A stretch of 64,000 nucleotides of DNA, from assembly GCF_001578185.1 (NCBI RefSeq), contig NZ_CP011008.1, positions 3,624,001 through 3,688,000 on the forward strand, given 5' to 3'. Under the pieces are notes generated by a model that was given only the letters and a program-made list of their open reading frames with translations, searched no databases and was not told the DNA's origin. The stretch's first letter is position 1. Every line of letters begins with the position of its first letter. This DNA comes from Peribacillus simplex (GTDB lineage: Bacteria; Bacillota; Bacilli; Bacillales; DSM-1321). Shown one piece after another: positions 56,168-64,000 of this stretch. A program made the translations under genes and the position numbers.

Positions 56168-57316
56168 TTAGGCGTGTTTTCTTCTCTTTCTCCAAATTAA
56201 TAAAAAGGGGCGTAAAATAAAGTATAAAAAGTGAAGGGATTTTGGTAACTTAATTGTCTCTACATCCACAGAATTAGGATAAAATGCTTTCATCTTAGTA
56301 AGAAATAATTGTGTTTTTGTCTTTAATAAAACCGTATATTCTTTAGGGAAATTATACTGATTCATTTCTTTAATGAAGAATATTGACCATTCTGACAATT
56401 CCTCAGAACGATTTCCAACAGTTGAGAATTTCATTCTTTCATTGATTGGAGTTTTTAATAGCTGAGATGCTAAAATTAGTGCTTGGCCTCCTAGATGCTG
56501 TCTTTGATATTTTTTAAATAACTTTTCTGTTTTATCTAGATTTAGCCCTTTTTTTAACATCTGGTCAATATCTAACAACCAACGGAGACGAAACCAACCA
56601 TGACGAGCACCATGAGAAACGAGATAGAAATATAAATCTTCCTTCCCTAAAAAATAAACATGAAATCTGGTTATTGTACTGGTCCTTTTCCTTTCCCATA
56701 ACTCATTAAAAGATGGCTCCTTCGAAGGAAATGGTTCTAACCTCCAATGAACTTCGATTTGGATTTTCTTTTCCATATGAAAAAAGGCAATGTGGTGATT
56801 CCTCCATTTCCACTCGTTTAAAAAATTGGGTTGATTCTCTTTCTCATAGCCAATACTTAGAAGAAGTTCTTCAGCTTTTTTTAAATCGGTTATCGAAATC
56901 ATAACATCTAAATCTTTTGATGTTCGAAGGGAAATATCCCCATAGAGATCATGAGCAATCACTGGCCCCTTTAAAAAAAGAAGACGGATATTACTTTCAT
57001 TAAATAACTTACTTATCTGTTCCATTTCTCCACATAAATGCAGCATTTGAAATGTGTTTTTTTTGTATTTTTGATACAAGGATTCAATTACATGGTGTGG
57101 AACATATGTCTTATCTATTCTTTTTAACTTTGAATAAATCAGTGGATAAATACGGTGATGCCTTGCTAATTGAAGGAATAATACCCAATCAATGTCGTCA
57201 AACAATTCACTATTCAACGACTTATCAAGACCGTGATTTTCAATAACACTAATTTTTAGTAGTAATTTTAATTCCCTCGAAAGAGTAGATAAATCAAGAA
57301 CGTAATTATTTTCCAT
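56168..57316 (-). CDS. nucleotidyltransferase family protein, lasso-cluster type
   Basis: 382 aa. Central NTase core: IRLLFLKGPVIAHDLYGDIS then RTSKDLDVMISITDLKKAEE (the D-x-D pair). HHIAFFHMEKKIQIEVHWRL follows, the typical strand of the uncharacterised NTP_transf_5 group. Homologues accompany several kinase-bearing lasso clusters in Bacillales, where a tailoring role has been proposed. It is in the same direction as the lasso genes, separated from them only by mobile-element debris, so it probably once belonged to the same operon. Confidence 0.82.
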   Translation of the reverse strand: MENNYVLDLSTLSRELKLLLKISVIENHGLDKSLNSELFDDIDWVLFLQLARHHRIYPLIYSKLKRIDKTYVPHHVIESLYQKYKKNTFQMLHLCGEMEQISKLFNESNIRLLFLKGPVIAHDLYGDISLRTSKDLDVMISITDLKKAEELLLSIGYEKENQPNFLNEWKWRNHHIAFFHMEKKIQIEVHWRLEPFPSKEPSFNELWERKRTSTITRFHVYFLGKEDLYFYLVSHGARHGWFRLRWLLDIDQMLKKGLNLDKTEKLFKKYQRQHLGGQALILASQLLKTPINERMKFSTVGNRSEELSEWSIFFIKEMNQYNFPKEYTVLLKTKTQLFLTKMKAFYPNSVDVETIKLPKSLHFLYFILRPFLLIWRKRRKHA

Positions 57317-57995
57317 TATATTATTCCTTTTCTATTAATTTTCATCATAAATATTTATAAATATCCATTCATTCCAATGATCTTAGGTAAACGCGAATCA
57401 TCGAAAGCCTAGCATAATCGTTTTTTATATCTATGGCCAATATCCTACCATATACTAGTAATCACCTAAGTTAAAAAAACTTATTGTATCACTTTCCAAT
57501 TAGGTCAAGAACAAGGTTTACCCGACCAAAAGAGTAAAAGTTTTGTCCTTTGGTTCGCGATTTTTTTATCAGACAATTTATAAAAAGTAAAAAGCGAAAA
57601 AGATTAACTAAAGTACTTGGTACCAACCAGTGAATAGAAAAGTGGAAAATTAATGAATGGAAGTGATATGTTTTAACTCATGCAATTCTAGATCGCTTCC
57701 TTCAACACTCCTTCAGTTTTAATACACAAATGTGAATCTATCACCTTAAAGAACATTGTAAAAAGGAATAGGAAGTTCCCTCCAAAGAAACTGAATAACT
57801 GATATGAATGGAGATTTTATTACTACGAAAATGTGGAAAAGTAAAACGTTGCTGACATGAATTTTTTTTGCATTTAGTTCCTCATAAAAAATTGTTAATA
57901 GTAATTCAAATTCTGAGGAAATCTACCGACCTGATTGGGATTTTCATTAATTAATTACGCACATACATTCTCCTTTTTTGTGGTACTTCTTTCTT
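57317..57995. other. non-coding stretch between lasso and polysaccharide clusters
   Basis: AT-rich, no gene found. A dyad ACCAAA...TTTGGT lies near 57520-57552. Likely promoter region of the NTase gene at its left end. Confidence 0.4.
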
Positions 57996-59372
57996 TTATT
58001 CCATTTCTAATGTGTTAATCAAACTAACATTTTTGGCACTAGTTGCATTACCTCTAAACTTATTACCATAACCAATCAAAACGTTCATTACTCTTGTATT
58101 GTTTCCAACATTAAGCCCATATCTTTGTGTCTTAATAACTTGATTGTCAATGAAAGAACATTGAATAAATGTTACACCATCTATTTTACCCTTTAAATCT
58201 TCTGTATCTACTGTGACTCCATCATATAAATTAGGTGAATCTTGTCCATTATTCTTAAAAATACACGATGTGAAACCTATATTTTGAGTTTTGTTTCTTT
58301 GTAGAGAAGTTTCTAACTTTACTCCAGAATAATTAGACTTCAATACTTGGCAATTAGAAAAAAATACATTCACATTATCCCTTGCCATATTAATGCCGTT
58401 TTTACCATTATTAGAGAATAAAGAATCTAAAACTATTATGTCAGTTGTAAAAGCGATTGACAAACCATACTCTCTATTATTTATCATGCAAGAATTTAAC
58501 ACCTGAATATTACTAATAGTATTAGCCCACCCAAAAACATCAAGTCCAGACCTATTACCAGTACAGACTACATTATCAATTGTTACATTTTTTACAGTAC
58601 TATATTTTTCAGGTTCAATATCAATTCCTGCTTCTGGTAATGTACCTGCTGTATTCGTAAAAAAACTGTCTCTTACTGTCAATGTATCAACATTTACAAC
58701 TGACATACCTTGTCGTCTATTATTATCACAAGTAACATTGTAAATATTGATATTATAGCAAGGTAGACTCCCGCCAATATAAATACCATCAGCCCAACAC
58801 TTTGATATATGTGTATTTCTGATAGTTATATTTTTAGAGTTGCGAACTATAGAAATTCCCATTCCAGCTTCTCCGTTTACTCCGACGTGCTCATCACGTT
58901 CACCTTCAATAAAACCGCCTTCAATAATTACGTTTACTTTTTCAACTATATTTATTATTTGATAAGAAGCATCTGAATTTGATTTTGCTTTTAGCTTTGC
59001 TTTTTTCGATAAAGATAGTGTTTGGTTTGAATTTGGTTTTAGTGATGTATCCGCATTTATGATATATGTTCCATCTGGAATTAAAATTTTTCCACCATTC
59101 GGTAAACTGTTAATCGCATCTTGTATGGCCAATGTGTCATCTGCAATGCCATCACCTTTAGCCCCAAAAGTTTTCACATTTATCGCAGTGTCTACCGACT
59201 GTTCTGTTAGAACTTTAAATTCTTCAGCAATCAACTTCGCGTCCTTTCCTCTAACCCTGTTGGAATCAATTAGTTGTAATATCGTATTTTCGTCCTCTTT
59301 TTTAAATATATAGCCAAAAAGGAAAGCAAAAATAAAAAGGACAATATTCCGTAAGAAGGTTCTTCTTTTCAT
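57996..59372 (-). CDS. right-handed beta-helix protein (pectate-lyase-3 / GH28-like)
   Basis: 458 aa. Hydrophobic N-terminal anchor (FLRNIVLFIFAFLFGYIF), then the typical start of the fold VKTFGAKGDGIADDTLAIQDAINSLPNGGKILIPDGTY. Many short parallel-helix coils rich in Asn/Val/Ile follow. It is likely exported and may cleave, bind or modify the polysaccharide made by the neighbouring genes. Catalytic residues cannot be assigned by eye. Confidence 0.82.
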   Translation of the reverse strand: MKRRTFLRNIVLFIFAFLFGYIFKKEDENTILQLIDSNRVRGKDAKLIAEEFKVLTEQSVDTAINVKTFGAKGDGIADDTLAIQDAINSLPNGGKILIPDGTYIINADTSLKPNSNQTLSLSKKAKLKAKSNSDASYQIINIVEKVNVIIEGGFIEGERDEHVGVNGEAGMGISIVRNSKNITIRNTHISKCWADGIYIGGSLPCYNINIYNVTCDNNRRQGMSVVNVDTLTVRDSFFTNTAGTLPEAGIDIEPEKYSTVKNVTIDNVVCTGNRSGLDVFGWANTISNIQVLNSCMINNREYGLSIAFTTDIIVLDSLFSNNGKNGINMARDNVNVFFSNCQVLKSNYSGVKLETSLQRNKTQNIGFTSCIFKNNGQDSPNLYDGVTVDTEDLKGKIDGVTFIQCSFIDNQVIKTQRYGLNVGNNTRVMNVLIGYGNKFRGNATSAKNVSLINTLEME

Positions 59373-59812
59373 TTTTATTATAACAACTCCTTAAAACCTA
59401 ACTTAGGGATTGCTAAACGAATCAACACATAAAATTTTCCCCTTAACCCCTGAATAACATAAAAAAAGATAAAAGAATGCTGAGCTTTCGCTCGAGGTTC
59501 ATCATTAATATTCATGATGGTGACTTTTTCTATGGTTTCCTGAAGGTGAGCTCGAATAAAAAAGTTGTGTAGTAACTTATTTCACAAGAAGCGAGTAGGG
59601 ATTTTTGTTTATTCTTGTTGTCTCACTTAAAATCACATTACACAGAAGCCCCTGATAAATGAATTTATAAATAAAGAAAAGAGACAGAGACACCCTTAAC
59701 ATATGCATCTCTTTTTATATTGTTCATCCTAATACTCATTCCAAAAAAAGACCATTTCCAAAACTATTATTAATATTTGTAATCTTCGAGTGGTGACTAG
59801 GCACACAAAATT
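59373..59812. other. intergenic, no gene
   Basis: Contains an imperfect AGAGA...TCTCTTTTT hairpin near 59680-59715 that could terminate the leftward flippase transcript. Otherwise featureless. Confidence 0.4.
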
Positions 59813-61357
59813 TTACTGCGACCTCGATAATTTGCTATTGAATTTTCCTCCTATAATTCTCAAGCCTAAACTACTAAGATACATGAATTCTTTAGTTCTA
59901 AAAAAACAAATAACAAATACTAAGTTTGGAACAATAAGACAAATGAAAAATTTCATTAAAAATCCTAAGTAACTTATATTTGTAACAAATGATGCTATAA
60001 CCATTGTTATATATGCTGCTACTATTGTAACTAATGTATATATTGCATACTTTTTAAAATATTCACCGACTTTAGCTTTCAAACCATATTTATACAATAC
60101 ATAAGGCTCGATCCAAGAGCAAATAAATAAGGAGCTTACAACGGTACCTAATAGTACTCCAATAATCCCTAAAAATTGTACAAGAACTATAGAAACAATA
60201 AGATTTACTATTGCTTCATACAAAGGTTTATATCTATCGTACCAAAAAAGGCCCATTGCAGTCTTAAATGTCAAGGTTGCCTGGCGCATTCCAGTAACAA
60301 AAAAATTAATTGAAATAACCAGAATCACCGTAACTTCAAATAAATACTCTTTACCAAGCCACAATTCTATAAAAGGATTTAATAATACAAATAACGAAAT
60401 GGAACAAAAACCATAAATCCAAAATCCAAAAAAGTTAACACTTAAAAACCTTGCATTAATTATGTGTTCATCTTCTAACGTACTTAAATTACCTACGCTT
60501 GCTGTGATAGCAGAAAAGAATTTTCCAATAAGTGTGTTAACGGCATTGATAATTAACAAGTAATTTGAATAAATACCTACAATTCCAACGCCAATATGAG
60601 AAGATAAAATAATATTATCGGTACTAAAAACAACTACTGTGCCAATTTTATGAATCATCAAAGCTTTAATGTTTTTTGTTATACTATCTTGAGTAAATTT
60701 ATCTAATTTATCCGTTGTTTTAGTTTTCAAGAATGGATACATTTTATTGGCTACATATGAAATAAGAATATTTTCAATAAAATTAAAAATAAATTGAATA
60801 GATAGAAACAGAATGAAATTTTGTGTATATATTAGTATAATTATTTGGGAAAAATTAACAATAAATAATCTACTATACATAAATATAGTTGATATATATT
60901 CTTTTTGATTTGCAATAATTAGTGACCTCTTATAGGTAAATAGATATGTGCTAGCAGAATTCAATACATATAAAACAAAAATTAAATAAATATTATCAAT
61001 TTCAGGCATATCTTTTATAATAATTTTCAAGAAAGGTGTTATTGATAACCCCAGAATTAATACCGTTAGCCCAATATACATATAAATCTTTTTATAAAGT
61101 TGCATCAAAACAACAATTTTACTTCTATCATTTTCTGCTATCGGTTTATAAAGTGAAAATATCATAGCACCACCGATACCAAGATCTGCTAGGGCTAGAA
61201 AAGACATAATATTTCCGAAAAGTCCATTTATACCTAAATATTCAATACTTAAATATTTTACAAAAACCATTCTTGCAATTAGAGTTATAAGTAATATAAA
61301 AATTTGTCCAATTACTGCCACTGTGACATTTCTTACTGAATTATTTAATCTGCTCAT
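59813..61357 (-). CDS. polysaccharide flippase (Wzx/MATE-like)
   Basis: 514 aa with about 12-14 hydrophobic spans. It begins NNSVRNVTVAVIGQIFILLI, and YLSIEYLGINGLFGNIMSFLALADLGIGGAMIFSLY is typical of Wzx proteins. It moves lipid-linked repeat units across the membrane. It is part of the leftward polymerase-pyruvyltransferase-glycosyltransferase-flippase cluster. AT content is markedly higher than in the core genes, consistent with transfer. Confidence 0.9.
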   Translation of the reverse strand: MSRLNNSVRNVTVAVIGQIFILLITLIARMVFVKYLSIEYLGINGLFGNIMSFLALADLGIGGAMIFSLYKPIAENDRSKIVVLMQLYKKIYMYIGLTVLILGLSITPFLKIIIKDMPEIDNIYLIFVLYVLNSASTYLFTYKRSLIIANQKEYISTIFMYSRLFIVNFSQIIILIYTQNFILFLSIQFIFNFIENILISYVANKMYPFLKTKTTDKLDKFTQDSITKNIKALMIHKIGTVVVFSTDNIILSSHIGVGIVGIYSNYLLIINAVNTLIGKFFSAITASVGNLSTLEDEHIINARFLSVNFFGFWIYGFCSISLFVLLNPFIELWLGKEYLFEVTVILVISINFFVTGMRQATLTFKTAMGLFWYDRYKPLYEAIVNLIVSIVLVQFLGIIGVLLGTVVSSLFICSWIEPYVLYKYGLKAKVGEYFKKYAIYTLVTIVAAYITMVIASFVTNISYLGFLMKFFICLIVPNLVFVICFFRTKEFMYLSSLGLRIIGGKFNSKLSRSQ

Positions 61358-61461
61358 ATTTTTTCCTTTTTCTTTAGCGTAATTATATATTAATAAAGAA
61401 GTTCTGGCTTCATCATTATTTAAATGTCACAAGTTTACAAAATTAATAATATAATAATATT

Positions 61462-62454
61462 TTATAAATTGATTCTTCTTAAGTTTTTTAATTTAAAATA
61501 ATAGTATATTAACGTTTTGTTTTTAATCTTAATAAGGTAATTAAATATTTTATAATCAAACCGTTCCATATTTGAATGTTTTGTAGCATTTTCAATAGTT
61601 GTGTTATTTGCATATTTATTTACGATATAAAAAAATTCTTGTTTTGATTTATAGTTATGTCGAATTATATCTCTAAAAAATGCATGAACACCTAAAATAT
61701 ATGAATTATATATTTTCCTTTTATCACAACCCTCACCGAATGTATTAATGATAAATTCCATCTCTTTATCCACTAAGCCAATGACAATGTCTAATCGATC
61801 TTCTCTAAATTTACGATTTAAAGATTCATTATTATCTAAACATACATTATATAAGCATTCCTCTATCACTATAGTGTTTTGTATATTTTGTAAATAACTC
61901 AAATTAAACATTAAGTCTTCACCCAAAGAACTATTCGTGTTGAACTGAGAATTTATGCAATCCTTTTTATATAATTTATTGCAAGGTGAACTGAAGATAC
62001 GACGTAATAAATAAAAGTCCTCTATATTGTCTTTTACTTTTAATTTCTTATATGGAAGAAAAGGTCTTCTTAATTCCACATTGTTTTTTGTAACTTTTAA
62101 TCCACATACTACTAATTCAGATTTACTTTCAATCATATTCTTAACAAGAAGTTCACACATATTGTTGTCAATCCAGTCATCACTATCAACGAACTGTATA
62201 TAATTACCGGTGGATATTTTAAGTCCATCATTTCTCGCAGCAGAAGTACCTGCATTATTTTTATGAAAAACCTTTATACGGCTATCAAGCTCTGCATATC
62301 TATCGCAAATCTCACCACTGTTGTCTGGGGAACCATCATTTACAAGAATAATTTCTAAATCTTCATACGATTGTTCTATAATGCTGTCTACACAACGTGA
62401 TAACCATTTCTCAGCTTTATATATAGGTACAATTATTGATACTTTTGTATTCAT
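61462..62454 (-). CDS. family 2 glycosyltransferase
   Basis: 330 aa. GT-A fold: KVSIIVPIYKAEKWLSRCVD, LEIILVNDGSPDNSGEICDRYAE, then AGTSAARNDGLKISTGNYIQFVDSDDWID with the DxD-type metal site. It adds one sugar to the exported polymer; donor and acceptor are unknown. It lies between the flippase and pyruvyl-transferase genes. Confidence 0.94.
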   Translation of the reverse strand: MNTKVSIIVPIYKAEKWLSRCVDSIIEQSYEDLEIILVNDGSPDNSGEICDRYAELDSRIKVFHKNNAGTSAARNDGLKISTGNYIQFVDSDDWIDNNMCELLVKNMIESKSELVVCGLKVTKNNVELRRPFLPYKKLKVKDNIEDFYLLRRIFSSPCNKLYKKDCINSQFNTNSSLGEDLMFNLSYLQNIQNTIVIEECLYNVCLDNNESLNRKFREDRLDIVIGLVDKEMEFIINTFGEGCDKRKIYNSYILGVHAFFRDIIRHNYKSKQEFFYIVNKYANNTTIENATKHSNMERFDYKIFNYLIKIKNKTLIYYYFKLKNLRRINL

Positions 62455-62695
62455 TATTACTCCTTTTTCAATCGTTAAGACGATTATTTTCCTTTATTTA
62501 ATATACGCAGGTGCTTTAAAAGGGTATCAATACCCTCGTTTCTAAAACTGTCTTGCATATTTTAGGAAAATATAATATGCTGACAATAAATTCAAAAATT
62601 AATTAACTATTTTTTCCAACTCAACCAAATTAGTCATTCTCGATCAAATATTACCTTTAATGTTTATTGGAAGATTGTTATTTAGATCCTTTTTT

Positions 62696-63793
62696 TCAAT
62701 TGTTTTTTTCGTTTATTATATCTTCTAAAAATGTTATTGACTTTTCTCTTTCAAATTCGAGAGTTTCATTAATATTTTCATAATCAATTGCTTCATTCAT
62801 TTTATCATTTTGACCATTTATTATTTGTCGATCACTTAAATCTAAAAGATTTATTATGTTAGTTATCCTAGAATTAAAGTTATTTTTCGAATTTGAAAGA
62901 GCATAAAAGAAATCTTTTTTAAAATTAATCGATAAAGCTACACCATGAAATGAGGTTGTTACAACATATTTTGCATTTTGGATATAACCAAGAAATTCTT
63001 GAGGACCAATATCTCTAATGTTATTCATATCAAAACGAATCTTATGTGTATGATGGACATATAAAATTCGGCAACCGGTTTTTGCTGAAAGTTCCTTTGC
63101 AAAATCAAAAATTTCTGGATTAGCAGCAACTGTATAAAGCAATATATAATCTTTCTCATTGTTTTTATTCTTGCTTAATGAACTCCATTCCTCACTCTTT
63201 ATTAGAAATGTAGGATCCAAATTAATATTTACAACTTTGTCTCCGTTAATATTAAAAAAGTTTTCGGGCTTTGGTTCTCTTATAGATACGTTGTTAAATT
63301 CAAATAATAACTTTTCAATCTTATTAGATTCATCTTCTTCTAAAGATGAAACACCAAAACTTGCAGCATAAGAATTTTTTTTACTGTTTTCATAAACAAA
63401 ATCTAAAAAATAGGTATAATCCATGCCCGATAAAGATAAATTCCAAACTTGGTCACTGCCTACTATAAATTTATCATATACTAGATTTGTTTTTGATATG
63501 TTTCCTTTATCATAAAAGTCTTCAGAAAGTTTTATATAGTTTTTATAAAAATTATCAAAACACAGGTTTGTCTTTTTTTCAGATCGTGAATTAATTAAGT
63601 ATTTAATTAGTTCCTTAAGCCCTCTGATTTCGAGGAATTTTTTAACTTTATACCTTTTAGATATTACATCACTCCTATAATCTATAACCTGACATTCTAC
63701 TCCCAATTTATTAATTACACTTTGTAAAGCATAGGTTTGAAGAGCACCTCCAAAATTATTTGTATTATGATATGTTAACATTCCTATTTTCAC
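62696..63793 (-). CDS. polysaccharide pyruvyl transferase family protein
   Basis: 365 aa from GTG 63793 (GAGAGGGG upstream); the frame runs to 63838 without a site. KIGMLTYHNTNNFGGALQTYALQ and KFIVGSDQVWNLSLSGMDYTYFLDF are family motifs. VVTTSFHGVALSINFKKDFFYAL carries the conserved SFHG. It transfers a pyruvyl ketal or a related group onto sugars of the exopolymer. It overlaps the end of the upstream polymerase gene by 29 nt. Confidence 0.9.
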   Translation of the reverse strand: MKIGMLTYHNTNNFGGALQTYALQSVINKLGVECQVIDYRSDVISKRYKVKKFLEIRGLKELIKYLINSRSEKKTNLCFDNFYKNYIKLSEDFYDKGNISKTNLVYDKFIVGSDQVWNLSLSGMDYTYFLDFVYENSKKNSYAASFGVSSLEEDESNKIEKLLFEFNNVSIREPKPENFFNINGDKVVNINLDPTFLIKSEEWSSLSKNKNNEKDYILLYTVAANPEIFDFAKELSAKTGCRILYVHHTHKIRFDMNNIRDIGPQEFLGYIQNAKYVVTTSFHGVALSINFKKDFFYALSNSKNNFNSRITNIINLLDLSDRQIINGQNDKMNEAIDYENINETLEFEREKSITFLEDIINEKNN

Positions 63794-64000
63794 GATTTTT
63801 CCCCTCTCGATTAAGATATACATTAGCCATAGCAACAAATATCAGATAAGTCAGCAGGAAATTTATATCAAACAACGGATTTCCAGTAAATCCATAACTT
63901 ATGAAATATACTTGCAAGTATAAACTTGAAACTAACGTTGCAATCAAATTCTTGTTATCAGCTTTGCTAAGTGCATTTTTTATCAATTTCATAGTATTAA
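63765..64000 (-). CDS. C-terminal end of a putative O-antigen/EPS polymerase (Wzy), cut by the window edge
   Basis: The frame is open to the right edge. Visible end: NLIATLVSSLYLQVYFISYG FTGNPLFDINFLLTYLIFVA, two hydrophobic spans with a G-N-P-L loop, then a charged tail. This resembles the last spans of Wzy-type polymerases. The ATG at 63992 is probably internal. The assignment rests on a short piece and on context. Confidence 0.6.
   Translation of the reverse strand, partial: NTMKLIKNALSKADNKNLIATLVSSLYLQVYFISYGFTGNPLFDINFLLTYLIFVAMANVYLNREGKNRENRNVNIS

Overview
The window is a low-GC Firmicute chromosome from a spore-forming Bacillaceae species. Evidence: sigK, a CotB-type coat protein, many small sporulation-type proteins, and gene order matching the B. 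subtilis yrr/yrv region (rarA, cymR, yrvO, mnmA, yrrB, recD2, yrrD, yrrI, alaS, yrzL, ruvX, yrzB, mltG, yrrM-N-O, udk, greA, pbpI, yrrS, then the yrrT-mtnN-mccA-mccB-yrhC operon). I would guess a Peribacillus-like lineage, but the sequence alone does not prove it. No rRNA or tRNA genes were seen.

Layout. (1) 1-2.4 kb: intact sigK with no intervening element, then tiny genes including yrzI. (2) 2.1-10.3 kb: the sulfur-salvage operon yrrT-mtnN-mccA-mccB-yrhC, with a decayed tandem duplication of mccA/yrrT at its upstream end; then yrzA, yrrS, pbpI and greA. (3) 10.5-13.8 kb: a degenerate integrative element in the 3' end of udk. It has a perfect 22-bp direct repeat, an integrase remnant and a displaced copy of the old udk tail. 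(4) 13.7-35.6 kb: conserved core genes for tRNA modification (yrrM/N/O, mnmA with yrvO), alaS with a T-box, RuvX, MltG, RecD2, RarA and CymR. A NERD-domain gene bracketed by 21-bp repeat arrays is inserted between cymR and rarA. (5) 35.6-45.4 kb: two coat-like proteins (one CotB-like with DESSSSS repeats), a YtrA-type regulator with an ABC transporter, an LCP ligase, VanZ, small membrane proteins and a stand-alone purF. (6) 45.8-46.0 kb: a SinI-type antirepressor gene directly behind a class I cyclic-di-GMP riboswitch. (7) 46.5-57.3 kb: a kinase-bearing, paeninodin-type lasso peptide cluster (C-A-K-B1-B2-D, transcribed leftwards, plus a nucleotidyltransferase). Remnants of IS3- and ISL3-family elements and a broken group II intron lie inside it. 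(8) 58-64 kb: an AT-rich polysaccharide cluster (beta-helix protein, flippase, glycosyltransferase, pyruvyl-transferase family protein, partial polymerase) that runs off the right edge.

How the parts connect. CymR, encoded at 32.4 kb, is the known repressor of the mccAB operon in B. subtilis, and that operon lies at 2-6 kb here. The MnmA/YrvO pair provides tRNA 2-thiolation, and YrrM/N/O modify the same wobble uridine class. The right arm is accessory DNA. A c-di-GMP-sensing biofilm antirepressor, a modified lasso peptide pathway and a surface polysaccharide cluster sit side by side, separated by scars of mobile elements. The best candidates for novelty are the riboswitch-sinI pair and the lasso peptide, whose core sequence I do not recognise.
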